DNA of 64,000 nt from Phytoseiulus persimilis (GCA_037576195.1 CM075101.1:20460001-20524000), one strand, 5' to 3'; counted from the first letter of the stretch, positions 46,001 through 59,885 are shown. Numbers and translations are program-made. Notes: generated by a model not told the origin, from the letters alone.

Positions 46001-48444
46001 GACTTTCATCGACGGTTCACCAGGCTGGAAGATGATATATACGAGGCGAAACAGCGTTGCATCTTGACGAAACGGAACTTTTTTTTTCCGAGAAGCACGA
46101 AAAAATGTTTCTCCTGTTCCGCTGGAACCGCGCGTCTCACTGGGGACGCCCAAAGTTTCCTTCTCCACTTGCTCACGTGGCAGCCGGCAGGAGTTTTGCG
46201 AGCTCACTCAGTCTGATGTGCCGACTGCAGTTCAGGCAGAAGAGCCTTTAGCAGTCTCCGCTGTGAACTAGCCGTCGCTCAGACTCGCCAGACACGCTCA
46301 AGAATGTTTGTTGTCAACAATACTTTTATGACATCGGCACGACTGTCCAAGGCGAGCGAGGTGTTCTCGCTCGTGAGCGCGTCTGGCTGGAAGCGTCGTC
46401 GGAGGCAAAAAGACGGAAGGAAATTGTCACTGTTGTTCGTGTGATTATGAAAGAGTTCGGGCGAAGGGTTTTGAACGTGTCCCAGTCACTATTTCCACCC
46501 GGACGTTGGGGATGTGGCGACAAAAGCCTCAGAGCTTTCAGGGGAAACACTCGGCGACGTTTGGGGAGACCTCAGCTGACCGTGGTATTCAAAGATGGCG
46601 GAAACATCGGAAAACCGCGAAGCCAAGTCAAAAGTTCGCAGGATCGTCGTCCAAAGCCTTGATGAGCGATGGTCCTCTGCTGCTAAATACCGTCAAATCT
46701 ACGTCGGTTACGCTCCAAACTTCTATTGACTATTTCCTCCCTGTTTGATTCATTCGATTGGGTCATGTTCTCGTTCGTGGCGTCGAGTTTTTTTCTCCGC
46801 TCGGCTGACTGACACATCCTCTTCTGAGTGTCTACCGGGCAAGACGTGCGGCCGGGCGCTCAGGCGAGGGAGCGGGCGTGCGTTAATCTCATAGCTGGAG
46901 AATTTACTTAGTTGGAGCGTCGATAGCGTCGTTGCCCCTTGCTGTGAACAAATGGATGTTCGAAGCTATGGGGAGCAAATAGCAGCAACGTCAGCAGCAA
47001 AATCATCGACACAGAGAAACAGATGATGCCCCCTGGTGCGGTCTGTCCGTCGCTCTGCTCGGCGGTTGCTAGGGGCCAGAATTCTCTTTTGCCGCGTCCT
47101 TCTCGGCTGTATTGGATCATTCTCTTCTTTCTTCTCGTATTTTTTCGTAGCTTCGCCTTATCCGCGTTGTTGCCTTTGTTGACGTAGACCCTGGCCACTG
47201 CGTTAAGGAATTCGACCGTTGGACCGATCGTGCCTCGTGATCAGCGACGTACAGCATTCCTCACCTTCCGAACATCAATTACCGAATAGAACACTTCTGG
47301 AAAATATTCCATCAGAGGATGCGCTTAAAAGTGTCGACATGGATTGACCAAACACTGTTTCCCCCTCGTTTTCCAAACAATGGTGACCGTTTTCCCGAGC
47401 TCTCCCGCGTTCGCCGGCCCGTTGACTCGTTAAGTGCGCGAGTTTGTCAGAATGTTTGTGTGTGAGGAAGAGTGTTTGTGATGATAAGCTTCGTTACAGT
47501 GATGGCGTTTACCGATCATCTGGTCCGCTTGGAAGTGAGCGAGATTAATAGCGCGCTGAGCGATACCTGAACTGAAAGCTTCGCTGGAGAATGTATCTCC
47601 CCACATCATGAGCATGAACAGCAGCCGCTGTAGAGCCGACACCGGACCAGATGTGTTTTCTTAGATAAGCATCGGATCTTTCTTTCGGCCTACTCTTCTT
47701 CCTTTCGCCTCTCTCTATCTGTAAATGATGCAGAAATAACAAATGCGCTCCTCGCGCCGCTCCTGGAAAGACGACTCGGTCGTTCAGCATGAGTGTCGCA
47801 GAGCTCAGCGCTTCCTCCGAGAAAGTACCGACCGAAGTGACTTCTCCACGGTCAGCCATCGCTGAACCAACAACACGATGCCCACAAGTCGCTTCAACGG
47901 CTAACAACAGCCGCATACATGCCTCGTTGCGACAGCGCAACCCGACCTTGTGAAAACTCGGAACCTTCCGTGACAAGCTCTACGAGAGGAGCCGAGGTCT
48001 TGTTATACTGTTCTGGATCGACAGAGTTTGCGCAAGCCCGCGGCATCAATGCCATTGTTGGTGAAAGAGTTGACTCTATAGCGAAGAACGTACGCCTGCT
48101 TGGGTTGCCTTCCTCACAGCAGCAGCTGCTGCTGCGAATGAATGATCTCACTCAAGACGCGCTCCCGTCTACGAGCCCTCTGCATCCTCCGCTTTGCTAA
48201 CATCCACGGCTTATTATTGGCCGCGCAGGCCTGACTGCGTCTGCGAAGTAGAGCCTGCCCGCTCGCTTGCTTGCTGGCCCGTCCGACCGACCGACCGCGC
48301 GCCTCGACCGAAAGCTGCACCAGCAGTCGTAGTATTCTTCTACTCTGGAGGGGAACGAGGCGAGCTGACGTGGACGGGGCCGTTTCGTCCTTTCTTCCGC
48401 CGCTTTTTCTTCTTTCCCAGCCACACAGACCTTGGGAGCAAGAA
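43077..48444. other. No recognisable gene
   Basis: Contains a degenerate GGCT/GCGA tract (43861-43930), a GCGGCGGCAACAACAACAACGACG leader-like patch near 44003-44028 and CGACGACGACGACAAG near 45005-45022. The frame 45635-45910 (91 codons, helical composition, product unrecognised) overlaps an open - strand frame and is not called. A second CTTG/CCGA tetranucleotide tract lies at 48255-48300. Confidence 0.45.
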
Positions 48445-48457
48445 GGGGGGGGGGGGG
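48445..48457. repeat. G13 homopolymer
   Basis: Thirteen consecutive G residues inside an AG-rich tract (AGAAG before, AGGAGAA after). Confidence 0.9.
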
Positions 48458-49949
48458 AGGAGAATCAGCACCAATGCTCGAGGACTCCTCTAGGACCGCC
48501 GCCATCGGACGATAGGCCCTCTTGTGCGACACTCGACCGTGGAAGCCACACGCATTGCTAGGAATCCCGGCCGTTGCAGAATCACGACCGGCGACCCGAG
48601 ATTCATACTTAACGCCATTTGTCAGCTTCCGGCGGCCCTGCTCTCCACATCCGGTCGCCGCCTTCTACTTGTTCATATTCTTCGCTATCGTGGCTCCCTT
48701 TGCATTCCGGAGCTGGCCGGGCTGACTCGGCCTCGCGTGGTATGTTGCCTCTGTCCATCTGGCGGCCCCCAGGCGAGCTTGGCCTTATCGCCGCCGCACA
48801 AACGGACAAACAGACAGCGGGACGAGTGAACCGAAGCAAACGTCGCACACACGGCGGGACGAACGCCGAAACCCACCCCATGCGACGGAAGACAAGAGCG
48901 AGAGAAAAAGAGTGTCCGTGATGAAGGCAGAGTCCGCATTCCGGTTTCTCCGAGATCCTGACGGTGGACGTACGCGCGCTTTGGAGCGGAGGGCCGGTCG
49001 AGGCCGTTCTCCTCTTGTTTCTCGTGTTCCTGCAAGCCCGGGCTCCTTTCTCTGAAACATTTGAATGGCGCTGCCAGTCAGTCAGTCTTTCTCTTTGAAT
49101 GTTCATTCTCGCTGAGAGTTTGTCTTCGCGTCCCGTTCCCGTCGCTCGATGGCAGCGGCGCCGCTTCTGCTCCCTCTCTGCTTCCTCGGACGTCCTGCTC
49201 TCACCGTCGTCGCCCCCGTCATCGCAACGGTTAAGTAATCCCAAGTTGGGCTCATTGAGGAGAATCTGACTGAGACGCGTTCTATCGGGTTTCTCCGCGA
49301 CGTCCTCGTCCTCCTCATTTTTCCCTCTCCGCAGCATCTAGTTCGGACTACAAAGCGCTGCCGCCATAAATGATTGCTTGGCTGTGCCGGATTGCCTCGT
49401 GACCTCCTCCTCCCCCTTCAACCCCCAGAGCGGAGGGGGGGGGGGTATGATCATGACTACGGTTATTGCTTTCTGATAATCGTTTCACAGTCCGCTAGAA
49501 GTTTACGCGACTTGACCATCTTCCCGGAAGTCGAAAAACACGCCTCCCCTCCCCCTTACCCCATGCGCCGTCTCCACGATCATTCCAAAACAAGTGTTCG
49601 CGACGCTGATGTACGGCTGTCTGATGATAGACGTAGCGCTGTCTTGCAATCGATTGCTCGTGACGGCTCATGTAGTCTGATTCCGAAGTACGTCGTAATT
49701 CTTATTGCGGGCCGACTTATGCAGCCAGACGCAGTCGCGGCGACAGTGCAGCTGCGGCGGCGGGAGCGCTCTCGTAGAAGCAGTCGAGCAAACATTTCGC
49801 TCGATCCATCGAGCGTGAATGAATTTTCTTAGCGACTCCGCGCCGCGACTTGACTCGCAGCCCCCCCAGTCGTTGTTACTACTCGTCGCGATAGTGTGAC
49901 TGGGGATGAGGCAAAGCGTCGTTTGAGCGCGTCATTGCCCAAAAACACA
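48458..49949. other. No recognisable gene; G11 homopolymer
   Basis: The 242-codon - strand frame (48609-49337) is Arg/Glu-rich, has no recognised domain and overlaps + strand frames. An 11-G homopolymer lies at 49435-49445. Confidence 0.45.
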
Positions 49950-49973
49950 CACGCGCTCATACACGAGCGCGTG
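49950..49973. repeat. 9-bp GC-rich hairpin upstream of a TATA-like word
   Basis: CACGCGCTC (49950-49958) and GAGCGCGTG (49965-49973) pair perfectly around a 6-nt loop. A further GAGCGCGT copy occurs at 49925-49932, and TTTATAATAA follows at 49977-49986. Confidence 0.7.
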
Positions 49974-52900
49974 CATTTATAATAACGTTAGAACGGAGGG
50001 CGCTCTTCTCCGCTAACTTCATTTTCTTGAATTTCTTCGAATTTGTCATCGCCACCGTCACTTGGAGTCGCGTTGAGATAGCGACTCGACACGCGTGGGC
50101 GACGACGACGGGATCGTGTAGAGTCAAAAATGTTTGTAACAAAATGCTGACAACAACCTCGAAGGAACGGTTCTCCTGAGTTCGGTCAGAATTCGAAAGT
50201 GCTCTGTGCGCAAGTATCCAGACGGGGCCGCCGTCGCCCCGGGCTCGTCGTCATTTGTTCGTTCCTTCGTCGAGTTCTAGTGCGCGGTTGTGGGGGACGA
50301 AATCGACGGAAATCGGACCGAAGCAGCGGCGCGGTCGTCGAGAGGTGGCTGCCGGACGACGACGACGACGAAGAGCCCCTGATGAAGCCACCAATAAGGC
50401 AACCCCTTGCCGAGGAGGCTCGAGGGCATTTTGTAATTGGTCGTCCTGAATTAGAATTACTCCGAAGCCTTCGTGGGTCTGAAGCAAATCGCAGCCCGGG
50501 GGCCGCCGCGGACGGAGCCTAACCCGCGACGACGGGCCTGGCAACCAAACACGCTTTTCGAATTCCATCGGGGCGGCAGCACGTCCCAAGGAGGAAACGA
50601 TCCGAGCCGAGCGTTCCGAGCAGCTCTATGCGTCCTTTCGATTGTTCCCGTCATTGGAATCGTGCAACGCCATTCTGAATCAATCAGGGAACCACTCGGC
50701 GAAGCTCTCGGTCCCCTTCGGTTGCGCCACTACATTGCGCGCATGATTCGATGGCATAGCCGCTTTTCGGATGTTCCTCTCGCGACACAAATTTGCGAAC
50801 CTCCATCCATCGGAAGCGGACCGAGGCCTCAGCATGCGGGTGAGCATGTGATGGTGGAGCTCCTTTCATCGTCCGCCTTCTAGTGTTGACTTTCGGGACG
50901 GAGATAACTTGCAGAGATGCGCTTTCGGACGTCTCGGAGTAATGCAGCCGCAGCTGTATGTGCCGCTGCGTAGAAAGATCCTTTCAATTAATTCTCAAGA
51001 GAGCGAGCGAAATGAAGGAGGGATATTCCCCTCATCCAAACAGCAGCGGCACACAAGTAGAGGACAGATTATTATTTTCTCCCCTCCCTACTTGTTCCTC
51101 ATTCCCCACTCCGATCCGGGGAGTCGTCTGCCTGCTCTTGAGGGAAGATTTCCGTTCGATCTTTCCATTTCCAGTCTCTCGGACGAGCTCCTCCCGCGTC
51201 CAAGGGTCAGATGAGAGCGTCGGGAACTATCGGTTTATTAGTCCGAATATCCTTCCGCCATTCCCGATCGAGCAACTCAACCCTACACCAATCGATCCAT
51301 CCATGTGAGAATTCATCGATACAGCAACCTCCTGTCGCTGTCTCCCCGAGAGCGTCGTCGGTCGAGGAATAATGAGTAGATTATCCGGGGCGGCTCGATA
51401 TGCTCATTGTTTGTTAGAGCCTCCTTCTTGTTATGGCGCTTTGTTCCGGATCGGATGAATGGCTGCGTGGGTACGTCAGTTAGCCGCTCAGCTGGCGATC
51501 TCCCGGACATACATTTTTTTTCGGTGGAGATATTGTGGCTATTGTCTGCTGAGTGCACGAGTTGTTCCGGATCAGATAAGGTTAGATTACGCTGAGGTGG
51601 GGTGGGAACCCTCCGAACGACTCCAGATAAGGGACGAACGTGCCTCATTCGAAAGGGGGAGGGGATGCTTGAAATCTAAGCGAGAGATGAGGAGGAGCTG
51701 AGCCTATCGAAATTCACTTGATAGAGGGCGAACCCGCCAACGAATTGAAAGAGGCGAGGAACATGAGCGAGAAGAGGAGCGTTATTCCTCCCGAGGTGAA
51801 TAATAATTGCTTGAGTCATCGCGTCATGCTGTTATTATTGTCGTCATCGTTATTATTATGATTGTCGGATCGTTCGAGCCCGGCGGCCGTATGGGGTTGC
51901 AGACGAAAGACATTCGATGAGCTCAACGGCGGCGGTGGAGGCTCGACTCCGAGGGTGCATTAGCAGAAGCCCGAGTCGATTGGCAGTTGGCCCCGTTGGA
52001 TGTCTGACGTCGTCGTCGTACTCGTTGTGCATTAGGCCTCGCGTAGTTTCATTGCTTCAGTCAAAGTAACAGGAATGAAACCCGACCACCAACGTTGTCT
52101 GGCGGCGAAGTTAGCTGAAAGCATCCCCCGCACTCCATCATAGAGCTCTCAGGGGAGGGGAGACGAGCTGTTGCATAACATGAAATCAGTAAACTGGCCG
52201 ACGGAAGCGCCGGAAAATCTTCTCGAGCGGACCTCCTTGAGTGAAACCAGCCTCGCAATCCCTCGCTCGCTTCAAGCTTCTCTGACCCCTGTCCTCGAGC
52301 CCCCTCCGGTGACCCGGGACGATGGACGCAATCTTTCGGAAGCGCGGGAGAATTTTCCTCGGACGGGAATCTACTCGCGCTCGTCCAGCGGGATCCGTTG
52401 CAACGTCTCGGCTCGGCTAGAGTCCGGCCCGAACTCGCTAACCGTCGAGGGGCCGACAACTCCAAGACGAGCCCGGAGACCCCTCTCGGTACACAAGTTC
52501 AGCGGATACAACAGCCGCTGTCGCTTCCTCCGAATCCCTCTCTTCGTTTCTCGCGGTATCTCCCTCGTTACTCTCGGTCGCTTCTCGTCTCGGTGCCTGG
52601 TAAAACTTCGAGGATGGCAGGTGGATTGAGGAGGGGAGGGGGAGAATCCGAGAACGGAACGAAGCGAGCGTGGACGAGACGCGAGACGACAAAACTAGTT
52701 TCTTCATTCAACTCGGAGAGGGCTCGAAATACGAAACGATCTCCATTCTCGGCCGTATTCAAGCAGATGGCGCTGCCCGCGCAGCCCATAACGAAGAGTG
52801 GAATACTCGGAAAAATGCCTAAACTCGGCGAAACTGGGACAATCCTCGACAGGCACGCGACGACACGCTCCTGGCAAGCAGGATGAGAGTCTATCCACTT

Positions 52901-55900
52901 CTCTTGCCATGACCTCTACGGTTGAACACCGAGAAAACGAAATGAGCAGGGGGCTCTGGCTGAGTTTTTTGGGTTTGAAAGCGGAGTTGGGAGTTAGTCT
53001 CATGCCTAACTCATTCATTCAGTCGGAATGAACTCGAACGGCCGTCATAGCCGACTACTTGAATGGATCGACGAGCGAATGAGTTTATTGATAGATGGAG
53101 GCATGGATGATGCTCTAAACTGGAGTGATGAAAAACTGAAGTTGAGAAATTATATGAAAGTTGATGGAGGGGGAACTCACGTACTTTTTTCTGTTTTCCA
53201 GGTAAATACTGGCTTCCGGCAGCTTGGCGCCGAACTTGAATCGTCAGCGATCGACCATCCCGGTTCCACATGCTCGCGATACAGAGTTCGAAATCGATGC
53301 AAGAACGCAAGGGGGTGGGGGCTGCCACACGGAAACCAAAATTGCATTTCCTCTGTTCTGAGCTCACAACGCTAGCCATGGATGCGCGTTCTATTACCGA
53401 GAGCTCCCAGTAGCACTTTGTGGCGAAGGATGTTTAACCTCTTCGGAAACTTCACCATTACATCGAGTTGCATTCAGCCCCTGGATCGTCTCCTTCGGGC
53501 GGCGCTCATAAAGAGTTTGCGGGGGCAGGAGAGCGACTCGGGGAAGCATCCGTGCTAAAGAGGGCAACCTGCCCTCCTGACTGTCAGTCAGCCATGCAGC
53601 GGTGGGTGGGTATCTTCACTCCCAGATACGGCCACCAGCGCCTGCTATCGCCGACAACGAATCAATCTTACCGAACATACGGAGAGAGGACGGGAAAACC
53701 GCTCGTTCGCTTGCCGGCCGGCTATCCAGTCAGTGAGACAGGCTGGAGAGGCTGCACTCTGAGATTACTTGCTCCCACCACGTTACTGAACCACTCCTCC
53801 TGGTGACGAGCTCCTCGAGCAAAACTTGAGTCGACGTGATGCAGAGAGGTTTCGTTACAACTTTGCTCTCGGCTGAACGCACGAAACGAGAGCCATTTTG
53901 GTTCAAGTTGAAGCCCACGCGACACAGAACAACTAGGTGTCGTGCTCCTAGGAACGGCTCGAAGTGAAGCTCCCCCCACCGGCCCCAGAACATTGGCTCA
54001 GAGTAATGACCTTCCTCCGAGGCTGCAGCCGTCGAGGGGGAGGAACAAGCGACAGGAGGCAAAAAAAGAAGACCACAAGAGAGTGAGCAAAACGAATAGA
54101 ACACGAACGAGGCATTTTCATCTCCTTTCTCCGCTGGTTTTTGGACGACTTCCCCAGAAGAGGCCAAGGCCCAAAAAGCTTGGGACATCGGTCTGGGCAG
54201 TCTGCGAAGCTGGGAATGGCTTGAAGGGTCCCTCCCTAACGTGGGGAGGGGGGCATAAGGGCATCCGGACCGGGACCGGCTGTTGAAAGAACATAGCGGT
54301 CCTGGCGGGCAACGACGTCGGACGGATTAGGTGGGGGGGGGCGGAAAGCAAGGCCGACTCGGCGAAGGGGGAGACCCTGATTGAGCGAGAGATGGAAGCC
54401 TCGTTTACTCTTCGGGCCGCAGCCGTCGTTTTGATCAGAAGGAAGGAAACACTGCCCACCCCATTCCGCCACAATCGCCGAACGAGTATTGAGGCTCGCT
54501 AGTGCGGACTGGCAGCCGCACTCTGACGCAGAAAGCGATTCCTCTAGTTGAACTTGCACCGCACACGATCGGAAAGTTGGCATGGCGTTTCCTCACGGTT
54601 TTTTTTTTCCGACCGAAAGCAAAGCAAATCCTCTCTGCATGGCAATGGTATTTCCCGATCGGAACGCTTCGAGGGAAATGAATTTGCAGTTTTTCTATTT
54701 CTTTTGCTTCGTCGCCAAGTGTGCTGTCGCTCGCTCAACCGGGTCTGCACTGTTGATCGGAGCACTTCTGAGGAAAACGTTTCTCGCGAGGAGATGGGGG
54801 AATCATGAGTATGAGACCCATTCTGTCTTGGTCGGAGCTCTTCGGAGGTTCCAAAATACCACCGAATGTCTGCTCGAGTACCGCTGCGGACCGGAGTTTC
54901 CCTCTCGAGGCGAGAGAGGAATCAATGGTACTCCCCTGGTCTTGAAACAGGAGGAGATCGAAATCCTCTGCAGCTCCGAACGACGAAGACCATGACGGGG
55001 AGCATTCAGTTCCTTTGATACGAACATTCTGAGCCCTTTGCCACGAAGTTCAACGATCATCGTTCACCCGCCACGGTTAGGCTTCGGATGCGTACACGCA
55101 CTCGGCGCCCATTCCGTATCGTGTGCTCCTTTCGAGGTCACGAGCATTCATTCCATCCAGTCAACCGGAGGTCCGCTCTCCCCAGAAATCCGTGGTGGCT
55201 AGGGAACAGTTTCCTCAGGGACTGCGCCGAGCAGGCGGTGATTATTTTCAGATTATCATCAGAGTATTCCGGAACCATGAAAAAATTCTCCGCCCTCTTC
55301 TTGCGGCCCCTTGTTCCATCTTCCGGCCTCGCAGGCTTGCGGTTCGAGAAGTAGGCCGGAAAGGTGCTGTCTAACCCTCCGATGATCAATTAATTCCTGT
55401 CGGCCTTAATCCTCATCCACGAACCCGTTATCGCGCGGGCGGGCACCCCGCTGGAAGTGGGTGGGGGGCAAGACGAGAGAGCGATCGGCGTCACGGTCGA
55501 TGGCCTTGCGGGTTCGAAGCAGCGCCTAGGCACTTGCTCTCCGACTGGGCTATCCGATTGCAGGAGGCGGGATAGGTCGCTCAGTCGCTATCTCATACAT
55601 CATCTTCGCCTCCTCCCTCAACGGCATTGCGCCCCTCCCCCATGTCGGAGCTAAGACCCCGGTCGCTGCCTCCTCGCCGTGGCGTCATTCCCACATTCGG
55701 TAGGTTCTGACATAAGCAAGCTCTGGTGAGGTTACCGATTCCTTCGATCATCAATTTATTCATCCGACCGCTGACCCAGCGATCCATCAGCGGACGAATC
55801 GATCCTTCAATTCATTCATCCATCGACTGGTTTCCCGGGTATCCATTAATCCAGCCGAGAGAGGCTGAACGTCTGGGCGGCTTCCCAACCAACTGGCAAG

Positions 55901-56807
55901 CTGTGCGGCTTGCTGGAAGCGCTTTCGAATCGAAAACTCGGAAACGATTATCGAGGGTGGAGAAATATTCGGACTGGAATCAAACTCATTGACCAACCGA
56001 CCGAGCAGCCATGGAGGCGGATCGTAGGAGAATGTTTGACGTGTGTTGATTGTTTCGTGCAGCTGCCGGTGCGACTGCTGGCGCTGGCGGTGGTTTTGGC
56101 GGTAACCCTTCGGAGGAAAACCTCGGCATTAACTCCGAACTCCTGCGACTGCTCTCACTATCTGGCCGGCCCGAAAGCTGGCGGACCAGCTGCGCGATAG
56201 AAAAGTACGGCCAACATCGTCACCGCCACACTGGCAACAGCAGCAATGCACTATATTATAGAATATATAAGGTCCGTGCCGTGCGGGCGCTAGGAACGGA
56301 GCTAAGGCTGCCGAACGGTCAGACGACGGTGGCCGTAGTAACTTTTACGAGAGCGCTCACAACAGAGAGAACGTAGTCGGCAGCGAAAAGGTCGGTTTCC
56401 TCTTCGCAGAGGGAGTTAGGGGACTTCGGGGACGCTACGCCAGCTCCACTCAGCAGGGAGAGTTTCCCTTAACGGCATCTCATCTTTCGGGAGAACTCCG
56501 AGCTCCATCCTCCCGAGCTACAGCATCGTAACTAGAAAAAGCAACAGTGGTTGTCTGTCGTAACGAATCTTGACTATGTTCCTGTCATCCTTTACGATCT
56601 TGGAGCTCCGATTAGCTCCTTTCGGTATCCCTGTTTTCAACGCTGGCGGGAATCTCGCAATAAGATCGCGATTCTGCGGAGAGTTTCCGAAGAAAAAACG
56701 GGGAAATTTCCGAGAAACGGAGATCTGGAGGAGGAATCCGACGGCAGCGAGAGGTTTGTAGGAGTTCTGGTGACGCTTGGCGGAAAGTATCGCTCGTGAC
56801 GCTTCAA
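49974..56807. other. No recognisable gene
   Basis: A GAC run lies at 50355-50370. At 53011-53379 both strands are open. The + side has a good acceptor (CTGTTTTCCAG, 53192-53202) and the - side two donor-like GTACGT/GTGAGT sites, but no domain is recognisable. A degenerate CTTG/CCGG tract lies at 53701-53750 and a C/A-rich TCATTCATCCAT tract near 55757-55825. Confidence 0.45.
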
Positions 56808-56826
56808 CCCCCCCCCCCCCCCCCCC
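56808..56826. repeat. C19 homopolymer
   Basis: Nineteen consecutive C residues, the longest homopolymer in the window, interrupted only at the end by TCCG. The length is likely to be unreliable in sequencing. Confidence 0.9.
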
Positions 56827-59800
56827 TCCGACCGGAGCTTTCATCGGAGTTTCGAACGCGATTTCCGAATTCAAAATCCGTTTCGGGAACCACCGAAATG
56901 TGGCCTGCTCCGATTCTTTTGTTATCGGAACTCGGCGCAAAATTCCTGAATGAGGAACATCTGGAGCTGTAGACTCACGCTTGCCAAACTGAACTTGGTC
57001 TAAAACTTGAAGCCAACTTCAAACACGGAAGAAATCGCTGCTCTTGGCTGACTTGATCAATGGACGAATGGACGTCAATGAGAATAGCGAACACGAGTTT
57101 TCATGTTTTCGTGATCCGGAAAGTTTCCATCGTTGTTCGATTTCGGATGGAAAGAAAAGCTCCGCCTGTACCATCGCGGCGGTCTTTGTGGCGAAACACG
57201 TGCCCATTAGGACGGAACCGAAATCTTCCTTCTCGCGACGGTCCGCAAGTCTGAGTCCCAGAGTCATTCTCCGATTTTCCGAGCCCTTGGCGGAGCGATC
57301 ACAGGATTGATATGGGCTCCGGAAGAAGCTCGAACGCTCAAACGAGGTCAGAACGATCCTTGCTCCTGCCTCCCACCCTCCGACAGCGGACTCCTAGCAT
57401 AACGAACTCCCCGTACTGATTCAGTTTGGGGGGAGGAACTGTTCTTCGGGACCTCACAGGACGGCACTCCATGTTCCCTCGGCGGAGCGAGAGCACGGTG
57501 GCTCCGCGAGCCCAAGATTTGATAATCGTCGGTCCAGAGGAAATGTTTTATGCGAAAGTTGTGCAAATGGCTCCGCGCAGCCACTCACCCGCGATCGCCG
57601 CTGTTTGAGGGCAGTGCAAACATCTGCGGAGTCGCTGGAAGGTTGGCTCAGACGAGGCTTGCCTGATCTAATCATATTACTTTCTCGTCCCGGATAGCTG
57701 CCGCTTGACTGGCTGGCGGGCCGACTCGCTCGCTCGCAATATTTCGCTGATGATACTCGACGCCGCTCTGAGGGAAAAACGTAAAAGAAAGAGACCACGA
57801 TGTCTGAGCAGGCGAAAAGGGAGCAGCGGCGCCACAACCGTTGCTGCCGCCGTCGCGAACGACGGCGACGACCGAGGAGAATTTAAGTCTGATGGTGAGA
57901 CGGGGAGCGAGACGGAAAACGAGAGGAATTTAGTGGAAATAGCCGCGACCAGAAGGGGAAATAACCGAACGAGAGCAAGAGGTTTGAATTGCTTTTCCGC
58001 TTGACTCTGTTCCCAGTTTAGCTTTCGGCCTGTCCGAGAACCAGCCAGAAGAGCGAACAGGAACAACCGCCACCCTCAGTCTGGGCACAGGGCGCAGGTT
58101 CCCGCTCACGGTCGACTTCGCAGCAGACACGCGAAAAACGTTCGTGACATCGAAATTACGAACGATGCCGCTGCTTTGTGCCGCCGTCTGACATATGTAT
58201 GAAGTGTCTGCGTGTCCGTCTCGGTATCGACCGGCGATTCTAATGTGCCGCGTCTTATTCGTGTTTGCTCGGTCCCCGTCCACCCGATCTTTCTCTCTCA
58301 CTTTTCCTGATGTGTTCTTGATGAGCGCGGAGCCGTCGCCGACCGCAACCGCAGGAGTGAAAGCTCACCTGACGAGGCTCCGCATAAACCGCCGCACAAA
58401 GAAATCACCCCAGATGCCGTAATTTGTAGAGCAGCTTCCAGGGAAACGAAAAATCGCATTCCCCCCGCCTCCCTCTGACGTAACCGACGGCGGTGGCGGC
58501 GACGTGTCGGATCTCATCGCCATCGATGTTTACTTTTGATGATAGCACGGGAGGGCGGGAGAGGATGCACGATCCGTTCCGCGGAAATCATTCTTCAACG
58601 AACTCGGTGTGACGAAGCGTCTGCGCACCTTTGTGAGTTTTCCACTCCGGCCTCCTCAAGTTTGCGCTGGTTCGCTCCACGACGTCGCGCGGAGGGAAAA
58701 TTCACAGCCCAGCCTAGCAGAAGAAAGTTGATTTGCCTACAGCTGCGTCGGAGCCATCCAAGTGGCATCCATCAGCAATCCGATGGCTTCCTTTTCCAGT
58801 TTGCTGGTTTTGTGTTGATACTGCACCGGAGGGAGGAAGGGCCTACCGGGAGGATGGGTGGATTGGTAGCGAACCGTCGAATTGATGAGTGGAGCGAGAC
58901 CGACGGCAGACACGTTCTGCTTGCAGTCTCGTCCGAGTTCGTCCGCGTTCCTCGCCCGGGCAGGCTTGTGCGAGATCGACCGGCACACAAACTGCAGACG
59001 AACGGGCGACCAGGTACGGGGCTCGAACCCCGCGCTTCGCGCTGCAAATATATATTGCATGACGAGATCGAGTTTCCTCCGATCTAAAAGCCCAAAACGA
59101 AGAGACCGACTCCATCGGACTGTTGCTGGTGGTGGATCGAGTTGCCCGTTCTCCGAATCGTTTCGAAGAAACTTCGTTCCCGATTTTCGCGTAGTTTGGT
59201 GTGTTTTCCTCCCTCGGAGGAGTCTTCCACGACGCGGATCGAACTCTCGGAAGGCTCTCCGCCACGGGGATGCTTTCCAGATCGCGATCAGCTGCCTTGA
59301 CGGCGTGCACACCTCATCATGTTCAGAGAAATATCGAAGGAAATATCGGTTTCTCGGTATTCTTCACACACGGCTATAGGTAAGGAGCGATGTTGGAGAA
59401 GTTCCGTTCGCTGGTTCGGGAGCGAGTTCCGATCGTCGAATTCCTTCCGGAGGCTCCTCGAGAAACGTCTCCTACTCTTGGCATTTGGCCCCCGTTGCTG
59501 CTTTTTCCGCGGTGGCCTCTCTTACACTACTGTCGCTTCCGCGCTCGCTGAAATGGAACTTCCCTGAGGTATTTCACTATCTGTCTGACATTTTGGACGC
59601 ATTCTGCACGCAACTGCGAACAGGTCCAGAGAGATAATGGCCGAGGGGAAGATAACTCTTCACGACGGCGACAATGAACACAATACTGCCTTGTACCCTG
59701 GTTGGTCGGCGTAAGTTCCCATTTAAACATCCCTACTGCACACCCGCCGTCCCCACCCCCTTCGAAAGAAGCTCTGCAGCGGTAGCTGCCGCCAGCGCAG

Positions 59801-59885
59801 TTTTCGCAGCGCGAGCAAGCGAGCGACATAAAACAACCCCTCCAGCTGTAGTGAAGTCATAAAATGGAACAGACAGCCACTGAGA

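Noticed and set aside
48609-49337. 242-codon - strand open frame
   Set aside because: Arg/Glu-rich low-information product overlapped by other frames on both strands; no family recognised.
59000-59040. tRNA-like T-arm (CGGGGTTCGAGCCCCG on the - strand) with a box-B-like word
   Set aside because: The loop is 6 nt and not 7, no matching acceptor or anticodon stem exists upstream on that strand, and no box A is present, so neither a tRNA nor a clear tRNA-derived SINE can be supported.
58536-59379. Long frames on both strands (165-191 codons)
   Set aside because: Mutually overlapping, no domain, and part of the reading comes from the GC-rich dyad at 59014-59029.
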